From contig NZ_MIEK01000078.1 in NCBI RefSeq assembly GCF_001742285.1, positions 79,024 to 143,023 on the forward strand: a stretch of DNA of 64,000 bases. Direction: 5' to 3'. This DNA comes from Enterococcus rivorum. GTDB lineage: Bacteria > Bacillota > Bacilli > Lactobacillales > Enterococcaceae. The position numbers and the translations under genes were made by a program. Below, piece after piece: positions 37,645-44,560 of this stretch. The notes beneath the pieces are model-generated. The model ran no database searches. It was not told the DNA's origin and was given only the letters and a program-made list of their open reading frames with translations. Position 1 is the stretch's first letter; every line of letters starts with the position of its first letter.

Positions 37645-37948
37645 ATTTCCCACTCCTTTTTTGGTTCATTTAAGTATAGAAAAAGAGGAAGTGGATTCCT
37701 ATCCACCAAACGGTTGATATTGTTTGGAAACTTGTTAATTTCTCGTTTAATAGTTTTTTTGTAAGCATGATTAAAAGAGATTTGACAGCGCTTAAAGGTT
37801 CAGTGTAGAATAGAAGGTACAATTTATGCATCAAGTATGCCACGTATTTTTATTGTTTTCCGTATCCAAAACAATGAAAATAGGGGGTTCTTTTTTTGTA
37901 CAATTGTCCATCTATTTGATGAAATATGAGACATTTTTAGGAGGTAAA

Positions 37949-39355
37949 ATGGAAAATAATAAAAATAAAATGGCTTCAGGTAAATTGTTGCCGTTAATCG
38001 TTAGCATGTCATTACCGCCAATTTTCTCGATGTTGATACAATCAATGTATAATATCGTCGATTCAATGTTTGTTGCAAAAGTCAGCAATGATGCTTTAAC
38101 TGCTGTTTCTCTAGTTTTTCCTATTCAAAATTTAATTTTAGCGTTGTCAGTAGGGTTTGGTATTGGGATTAATTCGTATGTTTCTCGAAAAATGGGGCAA
38201 GATAATTATTTGGATGCCAATAAAGCAGCAACACATGGTGTTGTGATCTCCATTCTGCATTATTTTGTCGTAGTCGTTCTCGGGTTGCTATTTGCCAAAC
38301 CTTTTCTTGGTTTATTTACAACGGATTTGGAAATTTTAGAATTAGGGTATAGTTACACCGTAATTATCATTTTGTTTAGTTTCGGTCAGAGTGTACAAAT
38401 AGCCATTGAAAAAATTCTTCAAGCTTGCGGCAATATGGTTGCGCCGATGTTTTTTCAATTAATTGGAGCGATTACTAATATTATTTTAGATCCAATTTTT
38501 ATTTTTGGTTGGTTTGGTGTCCCTGCGATGGGCGTAAAAGGAGCGGCAATCGCAACAGTAATTGGTCAGATATTTGCCATGATTGCAGCGGTATCGACAC
38601 TAGTTTATAGAAAACAGCTAATTAAAGTTAGTTTTAAAGGGTTTCGTTGGGAATCAAAAATGGTTAAAGAAATGTATATCATTAGCATTCCATCGTTCTT
38701 TTTACTTTCCATAGGTTCGTTTATGGTTAGTGGGTTGAATTTTATTTTATCTACTTATTCGACAGTTGCTGTAGCTGTTTTTGGTGTTTATTATAAACTT
38801 CAATCCTTTGTTTACATGCCTATTAGCGGTTTGATACAAGGAACCTTACCCGTAATGAGTTTTAATTACGGGGCAAAAAACAAGACTCGTTTGCTAGAAA
38901 CATTAAAAATTTCATTATTGATTTCTGCTGCTGTCAGTTTTTTAGGAACAGTCTTATTCTGGATCATACCTAACCAAATTTTTGGGCTATTTAGTTCAGA
39001 ATCCAAGTTATTACAAATGGGTATTGAAGCATTAAGTGTAATTAGTTTAAGTTTTATCTTCGGTTCCACATGCTATGTTTTTTCTTCTTATTTTCAAGCA
39101 ACGGGTAGCAATCTATTTTCTCTATTGGTTACATTATTACGCCAATTTATTTTGATTTTACCGTTAGCTTTTCTTTGCAGTAAGTTTTTGGGAGTGATGG
39201 GCGTATGGCTGTCATTTCCTATCGCTGAAATAGTGACGGCAACGCTAGCTTTGTTGTTATTTAAATATGATTATTCACGGAAACAGATTTATAGACAAAA
39301 GGAAGATAAAGAGGAAAGAATGATCTCTGAAAAGGACTATTTGTTGGATGAGTAA
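37949..39355 (+). CDS. MATE-family efflux transporter
   Basis: A 468-residue membrane protein with 12 hydrophobic segments in two homologous halves, of the NorM/DinF superfamily that exports cationic drugs or metabolites by Na+ or H+ antiport. PPIFSMLIQSMYNIVDSMFVAKVS in helix 1 and GFGIGINSYVSRKMGQ at helix 2-3 are typical. The start is the ATG behind TTAGGAGGT; an in-frame ATG 123 bases upstream has no ribosome site. Divergent from the ABC exporter operon. Substrate unknown. Confidence 0.9.
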   Translation: MENNKNKMASGKLLPLIVSMSLPPIFSMLIQSMYNIVDSMFVAKVSNDALTAVSLVFPIQNLILALSVGFGIGINSYVSRKMGQDNYLDANKAATHGVVISILHYFVVVVLGLLFAKPFLGLFTTDLEILELGYSYTVIIILFSFGQSVQIAIEKILQACGNMVAPMFFQLIGAITNIILDPIFIFGWFGVPAMGVKGAAIATVIGQIFAMIAAVSTLVYRKQLIKVSFKGFRWESKMVKEMYIISIPSFFLLSIGSFMVSGLNFILSTYSTVAVAVFGVYYKLQSFVYMPISGLIQGTLPVMSFNYGAKNKTRLLETLKISLLISAAVSFLGTVLFWIIPNQIFGLFSSESKLLQMGIEALSVISLSFIFGSTCYVFSSYFQATGSNLFSLLVTLLRQFILILPLAFLCSKFLGVMGVWLSFPIAEIVTATLALLLFKYDYSRKQIYRQKEDKEERMISEKDYLLDE

Positions 39356-39382
39356 GGTGAAGTTGTTTGATATTCGTTTATA

Positions 39383-39434
39383 AAAAAATTCGTTTTAGCT
39401 TTTATTTGTAAAAGGCTAGAACGAATTTTTTTAT
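39383..39434 (+). terminator. Terminator after the MATE gene
   Basis: AAAAATTCGTTTTAGCTTTT pairs with AAAAGGCTAGAACGAATTTTT with minor mismatches, followed by TTTATAG. Confidence 0.8.
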
Positions 39435-39440
39435 AGACTT

Positions 39441-39470
39441 AAACATGTTTTAGATTCCCTAAACATGTTT
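39441..39470. repeat. Two copies of the palindrome AAACATGTTT, 20 bases apart
   Basis: AAACATGTTT at 39441-39450 and again at 39461-39470, exactly two helical turns apart, directly upstream of a good plus-strand promoter. This looks like a paired operator. Confidence 0.5.
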
Positions 39471-39488
39471 TTGTTTACTAGAAAACAC

Positions 39489-39516
39489 TTACAAAATATA
39501 AATTAGGTTTTATAAT
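39489..39516 (+). promoter_or_regulatory. Strong promoter reading against the rpiR-type gene
   Basis: TTACAA (39489-39494), a 16-base spacer and a perfect TATAAT (39511-39516). It points right, into the 3' end of the minus-strand RpiR-type gene, and could give an antisense or long-leader transcript reaching the gene at 40282. Confidence 0.5.
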
Positions 39517-39550
39517 TAGGGTGTGAAGAAACATCGGCCGAATCGTTCTT

Positions 39551-40243
39551 CTAATTAAAAATTGATTTTAAGGTATCACTCATTAACAACTCAAATTGAT
39601 TCAAAGCAGTACCGAAAAATAAGTTAGGCGAGAATTCGCGAAAAACTTTTGGTGAATACGTTTCTGTACTAATTGTTAAGGTTGCTAGACGGCCAATTTT
39701 AGAATTCTTTTCACCTAAAAAAGCAATGGTTTCAATATGATGTTCATTCGCCATTCTCGCTAATTCAGTCAGTCGAACAGTATCGCCAGAGTTGGAAATA
39801 ATCATGATTAAGATTTCTTCTTCAAGGTTTTCTCTTAAAAATTCCAGGTGACTGTTAGCTGTGGCACGAAATTTATAGAGATTCAAAAATTCAGAAAAAT
39901 AATTGGCTACGTTTTGAGAAAAACCGGAACCAAGAACCATTATTGGTTTATCCCGATATTTTTTCATTAATTGAACAAAATGATCTCTTTCCTTTTCGGT
40001 AACGATTTCGGAAACAAGCTTGCTAGTTGTGCTGTTTGAGAAGGAAAAAACCAGTTCACTGTAACCTGAAAAACCAATTTTTTTCGACATGTTCACAATG
40101 GTGGCGGTGGAAACAAAAGATTGCTTGGCAACCTCTCGAATGCCCATTTTTTTCAATGACTCCTTATGAGTTTCCATAAAGCGTAAAACTTGCGATTCAG
40201 AGTCATTTAATTGGTACTTTTCAATTAGCATTTCGATATCCAT
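39551..40243 (-). CDS. RpiR/MurR-family regulator with SIS domain
   Basis: A 230-residue regulator with an N-terminal HTH_6 (about residues 16-75; MGIREVAKQSFVSTATIVNMSKKIGFSGYSEL) and a C-terminal SIS sugar-phosphate isomerase domain (GSGFSQNVANYF, ISNSGDTVRL). Such proteins sense phosphosugars and control sugar uptake genes. It is divergent from the MgsA-C-like/PTS pair, 38 bases between start codons, so it probably regulates them. GGGGAT precedes the ATG. Confidence 0.9.
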   Translation of the reverse strand: MDIEMLIEKYQLNDSESQVLRFMETHKESLKKMGIREVAKQSFVSTATIVNMSKKIGFSGYSELVFSFSNSTTSKLVSEIVTEKERDHFVQLMKKYRDKPIMVLGSGFSQNVANYFSEFLNLYKFRATANSHLEFLRENLEEEILIMIISNSGDTVRLTELARMANEHHIETIAFLGEKNSKIGRLATLTISTETYSPKVFREFSPNLFFGTALNQFELLMSDTLKSIFN

Positions 40244-40281
40244 AAAATCATCCCCAAATAATTAGTTAGGAGTATTATAAC

Positions 40282-40899
40282 ATGAAAAAAGATGAATTTA
40301 TTCAAGACCCTTGGGCAAAAATGACAACCCGCAATAACTTAGCTGGAGATGAAGTAGTCTCCTCTTTACAAAAATCAATTCGCCGTGGTAATGAACGAGC
40401 AGCCTGCGAATTTGCATACGAAATGTATATCACATCCCCACAATTTGAAGAAAAACTGTGGCGCCGTTTGTTAGCGATTTCTGTTGAAGACATAGGAATG
40501 GGAAACCCAGAAGCAGCAATCATGGTTAACAATTTAAACCAAATGAGACAAGCATTTCAATACAACGAATCAGATCGCGCAATGTTTTTCTTCCATGCAA
40601 TACGTTATTTGTGTAACTCAGAAAAAGATCGTTCTTCCGATTTGCTGAAAAATATTGTTATCAAAAATTTTGCGATGGGCTATGTCCCTGAAGTTCCAGA
40701 TATTGCATTAGATAAACATACAACTCGTGGTATGGAGATGGGACGTGGTTCTGAACATTTCTTACATGAAGCAAGTAAGGTGATTCCTCAAGCCGAGGTA
40801 ACCAATACTTATAAAGAAGAGTATGCTGAAGTTTTGAAACACTACGATCCAAATAACCAAGTACCAAATGCTTTTAAATTCAATTCTTGGCAAGTATAG
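40282..40899 (+). CDS. Stand-alone protein like the C-terminal domain of RarA/MgsA ATPases
   Basis: A 205-residue protein. LQKSIRRGNERAACEFAYEMY...EEKLWRRLLAISVEDIGMGNPEA matches the pattern of the MgsA/RarA C-terminal tetramerisation domain ('S.RGSD.DAALYYL.R....PLFI.RRL...A.EDIGLA.P'), but the AAA+ ATPase domain is absent. TTAGGAG precedes the ATG. It lies 16 bases before a PTS permease gene, so it is encoded with sugar uptake and not with DNA repair; a function in that context is unknown. Confidence 0.7.
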   Translation: MKKDEFIQDPWAKMTTRNNLAGDEVVSSLQKSIRRGNERAACEFAYEMYITSPQFEEKLWRRLLAISVEDIGMGNPEAAIMVNNLNQMRQAFQYNESDRAMFFFHAIRYLCNSEKDRSSDLLKNIVIKNFAMGYVPEVPDIALDKHTTRGMEMGRGSEHFLHEASKVIPQAEVTNTYKEEYAEVLKHYDPNNQVPNAFKFNSWQV

Positions 40900-40915
40900 T
40901 GGAGGGGAAAATAAT

Positions 40916-42220
40916 ATGAAAAAGTCTTCCAGCAGTATCGACAAATTAAACAATGTCTTAAGTCCACTGGCTAGTAAAATTGGCAATCAACGGCACCTTA
41001 AAGCGATTTCTAGTGGAATGATGTTTGGGTTACCATTTATTGTAATTGGTTCTTTTTTCCTGATTTTTGCGAACCCGCCAATCAATATTGAACAGTATAA
41101 TCCAGATACAGCGAATATTTTTATGAAATTCATGGCTTCTTGGAAAGATTTTGCCGTAGCAAATTACAGTGCAATTACGGCACCTTACAATCTGACTATG
41201 GGAATTATTGGTCTAATTAGTGTTTTTGGCATTGCTTACTCATTAGCTAATGAGTACAAGATGAATCCCTCAATGAATGGGATGGTGGCTACAGTTGTCT
41301 ATTTGATGGTATGTACGCTAGTTGTCGAAGGGAAAATTGAGTTAAATTATTTAGGAACAAATGGGTTGTTTGTAGCAATTTTAATTGGATTGTTAGTTGT
41401 TGAAGTCTGTCGTATTTTTGAAGTGAAAAATATCAAGTTAACTTTACCAGAGAGTGTACCACCAATGGTCGCAACTTTCATTAATACGCTGTTTCCACTG
41501 TTAGCGAATATTATCTTATTCTATGGTATGAACTTAATCTTCTTAGCTACGACGAAACAAATTTTTCCAGAAGCGGTTATGCAGGTGCTGACACCAGCGA
41601 CTGATATTGCTGGAAGTTTAGGTGGCTTCTTATTAATTGTCACGTTGGGAAATATCTTGTGGTTGTTTGGTATCAATGGTTCTTCAATTATTTTTCCAAT
41701 CGTTTTCACTTTAGGGATGGCGCAAACGGGTTTAAACGCTGAGCAAATGACGAGTGGGGAAACAATGACCCACTTGATGAATTTGCAGATGTTCCGTATT
41801 TCTGTTTTAGGTGGTGCTGGTGGAACGCTGGGATTGGTTTTACTAATGATGAGAAGTAAAGTGCCAGAGTATCGAACCATTGGGAAATTATCTTTGATTC
41901 CAGGTATTTGTTCGATTAATGAACCAGTTATTTTCGGATTACCAATTGTTTTTAATCCGATATTAGCGATTCCTTTCTTAGTAACACCAATTGTTTCACT
42001 TTTACTGACGTATTTCGCACAAAAAATTGGTTTAATTGGCTTAGGTTTTATAGCTGCCCCATCGTTTACACCATTCTTTGCCCAAGCCTATCTTTCAAGC
42101 ATGGATTGGCGAAATATTCTCTTTACTTGTGGATTAATTGTGTTAAGTATCTTTATCTACTATCCTTTCTTTAAAGTGATGGAAAAAAACAGAACCCAAT
42201 TAGTGGCGCAAGATTTATAA
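40916..42220 (+). CDS. PTS EIIC permease, lactose/cellobiose family, without IIA/IIB partners
   Basis: A 434-residue membrane permease with about 10 hydrophobic segments, of the cellobiose/diacetylchitobiose-type EIIC family. The substrate-site segment SINEPVIFGLPIVFNPILAIPF is intact. The start is ATG 40916 behind GGAGGGG; a 16-codon upstream extension runs into the preceding gene. No IIA, IIB or glycosidase gene is nearby, so it must borrow EIIA/EIIB from another locus. Likely regulated by the divergent RpiR-type protein. Confidence 0.88.
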   Translation: MKKSSSSIDKLNNVLSPLASKIGNQRHLKAISSGMMFGLPFIVIGSFFLIFANPPINIEQYNPDTANIFMKFMASWKDFAVANYSAITAPYNLTMGIIGLISVFGIAYSLANEYKMNPSMNGMVATVVYLMVCTLVVEGKIELNYLGTNGLFVAILIGLLVVEVCRIFEVKNIKLTLPESVPPMVATFINTLFPLLANIILFYGMNLIFLATTKQIFPEAVMQVLTPATDIAGSLGGFLLIVTLGNILWLFGINGSSIIFPIVFTLGMAQTGLNAEQMTSGETMTHLMNLQMFRISVLGGAGGTLGLVLLMMRSKVPEYRTIGKLSLIPGICSINEPVIFGLPIVFNPILAIPFLVTPIVSLLLTYFAQKIGLIGLGFIAAPSFTPFFAQAYLSSMDWRNILFTCGLIVLSIFIYYPFFKVMEKNRTQLVAQDL

Positions 42221-42232
42221 AAAAATAAAAGA

Positions 42233-42277
42233 TAATCGCTTGATTCTCAATAGGAATCAAGCGATTGTTTTATTTTA
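42233..42277 (+). terminator. Terminator of the PTS gene, containing a recombination-core-like loop
   Basis: AATCGCTTGATTC pairs with GAATCAAGCGATT, followed by GTTTTATTTT. Its top (42244-42256, TTCTCAATAGGAA) is identical over 13 bases to the centre of the inverted repeat at 44335-44354. Confidence 0.85.
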
Positions 42278-42669
42278 AGCAGAAGGATGTAATCAACAAA
42301 AGTTATTCGTTTCAAATAAAGTTCAAGAGTATCAGTTGATACTGATCCCAAGCTTCCCTTGCTTATTTGAAACGGTGTCCTGAAAAACGCTTGAATTCTT
42401 TACTATTAGATGTTTAATAGTAGGATAAATGTATTTTGGCCTATAAAATTATCGCTACCCATTTTATGAAATAATTTATTAAAAAAATTAAATGTAGTCA
42501 CTATTTCTATTTGATATTTTTTTGAACTAGTACTTTTAGGAACGATGGGCTAAACTTAAGTTTAGAGTACATATAGTGTATATAAAGAAGACGGTCATGT
42601 TTTTATTTTTTATTTTAAATAATAAAAGGAAAATAGGGAGTGATTTTATTTATAGAATGACTATAAAGA
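42278..42669. other. Gene-free region with several dyads and a possible small RNA
   Basis: About 390 bases with no credible gene. It holds a 12-bp inverted repeat CGTTTCAAATAA/TTATTTGAAACG (42308-42374) enclosing a smaller hairpin AGTATCA-GT-TGATACT; TACTATTA/TAATAGTA (42401-42422); and the perfect palindrome CTAAACTTAAGTTTAG (42550-42565), which overlaps a possible promoter TTAAGT (42556-42561) with TATATA (42579-42584). A transcript from there would end at the terminator near 42712, giving an RNA of about 120 bases. Confidence 0.35.
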
Positions 42670-42716
42670 GAAAGATGAATCGACCCTATTAAGGTAGATT
42701 CATCTTTTTATCTAGT
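42670..42716. terminator. Bidirectional terminator just outside the left inverted repeat
   Basis: AAAGATGAATC-GACC pairs with GGTA-GATTCATCTTT. It is followed by TTTATCT on the plus strand and CTCTTTATAG on the minus strand. It would stop transcription leaving the recombinase segment leftward and entering it from the left. Confidence 0.75.
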
Positions 42717-42749
42717 TTTTGCATTCATTTATTTATAAGAGAAAAAAAT

Positions 42750-42770
42750 CATGTTCTCAATAGAAACATG
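42750..42770 (+). repeat. Left inverted repeat (recombination site IR-L)
   Basis: CATGTTCTCAATAGAAACATG. It matches the reverse complement of 44335-44354 at 18 of 20 positions. Arms CATGTT/AACATG are inverted around an asymmetric centre CTCAATAGA, the layout of a tyrosine-recombinase core site. Confidence 0.75.
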
Positions 42771-42843
42771 AAAAATAAACAATAAAAATAGGGATAAATA
42801 GAAAAATAATATCATTTTTCTCTTCATAAACTTGTCTAAATTA

Positions 42844-42872
42844 ATGATAAAGGTTAAATCAACAATTGTCAA
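42844..42872 (-). promoter_or_regulatory. Near-consensus promoter pointing out of the segment (leftward)
   Basis: On the minus strand: TTGACA (42872-42867), a 17-base spacer and TATCAT (42849-42844). In the present orientation it reads toward IR-L and the terminator at 42670-42716. After inversion between the repeats it would read across the right junction into WxL locus 2. Confidence 0.65.
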
Positions 42873-42910
42873 TTCCTTTATTAGTAAGAAATCGAGAATA
42901 AAAAAGAGCG

Positions 42911-42938
42911 TTGTGTAATCGGAAAATCGCTTTATATA
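42911..42938 (+). promoter_or_regulatory. Probable recombinase promoter
   Basis: TTGTGT (42911-42916), a 16-base spacer and TATATA (42933-42938), on the coding strand of the recombinase gene about 130 bases before its start. Confidence 0.45.
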
Positions 42939-43023
42939 AGGGTTTTCGTCGATTTTTAAAAACATTCTCAATTGTTTTTGTTTTTGTATAAAAAGTTGAT
43001 ACAAAATTATTTAATTATTTTAA

Positions 43024-43041
43024 GCCGTCCGATTAGCCGTC
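43024..43041 (+). repeat. Paired GCCGTC repeats, left (putative arm-type sites)
   Basis: GCCGTC at 43024-43029 and 43036-43041 in the same direction, the second followed by AATTA. A similar pair lies on the other side of the recombinase gene. Confidence 0.55.
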
Positions 43042-43071
43042 AATTACACATATAGAGAAAGGATTATAGAG

Positions 43072-44166
43072 ATGCCACGCAAAGGTGAAAATATTTATAA
43101 AAGAAAGGATGGACGTTGGGAAGGTCGTTACATAAAAGGGAGAAAAAGCAACGGAACCATTCATTACGGGTATATTTATGGCAAGAAATATTTGCAAGTG
43201 AAACAGCAGCTGCTTGAGATTAAAGCACAGATTAATTTAGAAGAACCAGAGAGATTGTTTGAGTTTACAGGTACTTTTCAAGAATGGGGCAATTTTTGGT
43301 TGGCAGAAATTGCCGCTCCAATGGTTAAACAAAGTACATATATTAGTTATGAAAGTAAACTAACGGTTCATTTATTTCCAGCTATAGGAAACAAACCTCT
43401 TAAAAAAATAACCTCAGAAGATATTCAAAAAATATTTAATCAGATGACCCAAAAAGTAGCATTGAGCTCTGTCCATGCAGTTTTTCGTGTGTTAAAAACA
43501 TGCTTAAATCATGCAGTGAAACAAAAGCAGTTAAAGACGAATCCGTGTGAGTTAGTGATCTTACCACCCCTAAGAAAAAAGACAGTTGACGTTTTAGAAC
43601 AAAAAGAGCACCAAAAGCTTAGAAGGATTGCATCAAAGGATAAACATGGATTTCCAATCGTCCTTTCCTTAGAAACTGGGATGCGTCTAGGAGAAATTTG
43701 TGGGTTAAAATGGGGAGATATTGACTTTGAAAAGCAAGTTATAAATGTCAAACGTACATTGCAACGTCTATCAATTAAAAAAGGAAAGACGGCTATTTTT
43801 GAAGGAACACCAAAAACATTGAATTCCTCCCGAGCCATTCCCCTATCGGATTCTTTGTATCAGTTACTACGTCACAAAAAGCAACAAGCTAAGGGGGCAT
43901 ATGTAATTAGTGAGACAAATCAGCCGATTGAACCTAGAGTTGTTCAGTATCAACTTAAAAAAATAGCTAAAGAGGCTTGCCTTTCTGAAGTGACTTTTCA
44001 TACTCTGCGGCATAGTTTTGCCACTCGCTGCTTAGAATTAGGTGTAAACATTGCCACAATTAGTAATTTGTTAGGCCATAGTTCTATCAAAATGACGTTA
44101 GATGTTTACACTCATTCCTCTCGTTTGGAAGAACGAGCAGCTATTGCACAACTAGCTGACTTTTAA
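43072..44166 (+). CDS. Tyrosine recombinase/integrase with arm-binding N-terminus
   Basis: A 364-residue site-specific recombinase: an AP2-like arm-DNA-binding domain (about residues 3-45; GENIYKRKDGRWEGRYIKGR), a SAM-like core-binding domain (about 65-150) and the catalytic domain. Active-site residues are R205 (TGMRLGE), H310 and R313 (HTLRHSF), H336 (LGHSS) and Tyr346 (VYTH), so it should be active. GAAAGGA precedes the ATG. There is no excisionase, relaxase or phage gene near it. It is enclosed by inverted repeats and paired GCCGTC repeats and followed by a strong terminator, which fits a dedicated DNA invertase better than an integrated mobile element. Confidence 0.92.
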   Translation: MPRKGENIYKRKDGRWEGRYIKGRKSNGTIHYGYIYGKKYLQVKQQLLEIKAQINLEEPERLFEFTGTFQEWGNFWLAEIAAPMVKQSTYISYESKLTVHLFPAIGNKPLKKITSEDIQKIFNQMTQKVALSSVHAVFRVLKTCLNHAVKQKQLKTNPCELVILPPLRKKTVDVLEQKEHQKLRRIASKDKHGFPIVLSLETGMRLGEICGLKWGDIDFEKQVINVKRTLQRLSIKKGKTAIFEGTPKTLNSSRAIPLSDSLYQLLRHKKQQAKGAYVISETNQPIEPRVVQYQLKKIAKEACLSEVTFHTLRHSFATRCLELGVNIATISNLLGHSSIKMTLDVYTHSSRLEERAAIAQLADF

Positions 44167-44188
44167 AAGAGCACCATCCTTTATTTAA

Positions 44189-44238
44189 AAAAGTCCCTTA
44201 CTTTCAGCGATTTATTGAAAGTAAGGGACTTTTATTTT
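44189..44238 (+). terminator. Strong terminator after the recombinase gene
   Basis: AAAAGTCCCTTACTTTC pairs perfectly (17 bp) with GAAAGTAAGGGACTTTT, followed by ATTTT. It isolates recombinase transcription from the WxL operon downstream. Confidence 0.92.
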
Positions 44239-44269
44239 AAGTCAACATTGTTTTGGTTTATTCATATAC

Positions 44270-44286
44270 GCCGTCAATACGCCGTC
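44270..44286 (+). repeat. Paired GCCGTC repeats, right (putative arm-type sites)
   Basis: GCCGTC at 44270-44275 and 44281-44286, each followed by AA; same direction as the left pair. The stretch GCCGTCAAATTA resembles the left GCCGTCAATTA. Confidence 0.55.
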
Positions 44287-44334
44287 AAATTATTTTCTAA
44301 ATCCTTGCTATTACAGAATCATTTGGCTATTTCA

Positions 44335-44354
44335 ATGTTCCTATTGAGAACACG
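44335..44354 (-). repeat. Right inverted repeat (recombination site IR-R)
   Basis: Read on the minus strand CGTGTTCTCAATAGGAACAT, inverted relative to IR-L and matching it at 18 of 20 positions. It lies about 205 bases before the first gene of WxL locus 2. Confidence 0.75.
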
Positions 44355-44473
44355 AAAAAAACAGAAATGAATCCGACACTCTCTTTATTATATTAAACGA
44401 AGGATTAAATAGGTACCGTTATGTTTCAAAAAAACACGAAACGCTTTTTTCTTAATTTTTCCTTTATAAATCT

Positions 44474-44502
44474 TTGTCTTGAATGAATTGAGAAGCTATA
44501 CA
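44474..44502 (+). promoter_or_regulatory. Weak candidate promoter of WxL locus 2 outside the invertible segment
   Basis: TTGTCT (44474-44479), a 17-base spacer and TATACA (44497-44502). Each hexamer matches consensus at four of six positions, so any expression independent of the invertible promoter would probably be low. Confidence 0.35.
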
Positions 44503-44560
44503 TCGGTTTTTTTAGTTGAACCCGATAGTTGTGAGTCAGAATCAGAAAGGAGTCAAAAAA

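Noticed and set aside
42729..43004. 91-codon minus-strand frame across IR-L, including a short hydrophobic frame (MKRKMILFFYLSLF...) after the outward promoter
   Set aside because: No ribosome site, the frame covers repeats and promoters, and the C-terminus would change on inversion. It could be a leader peptide, but nothing supports translation.
43072..44166. Recombinase as the integrase of a prophage, ICE or integron
   Set aside because: No excisionase, structural, replication or transfer genes flank it, and the flanking core sites are inverted, not direct.
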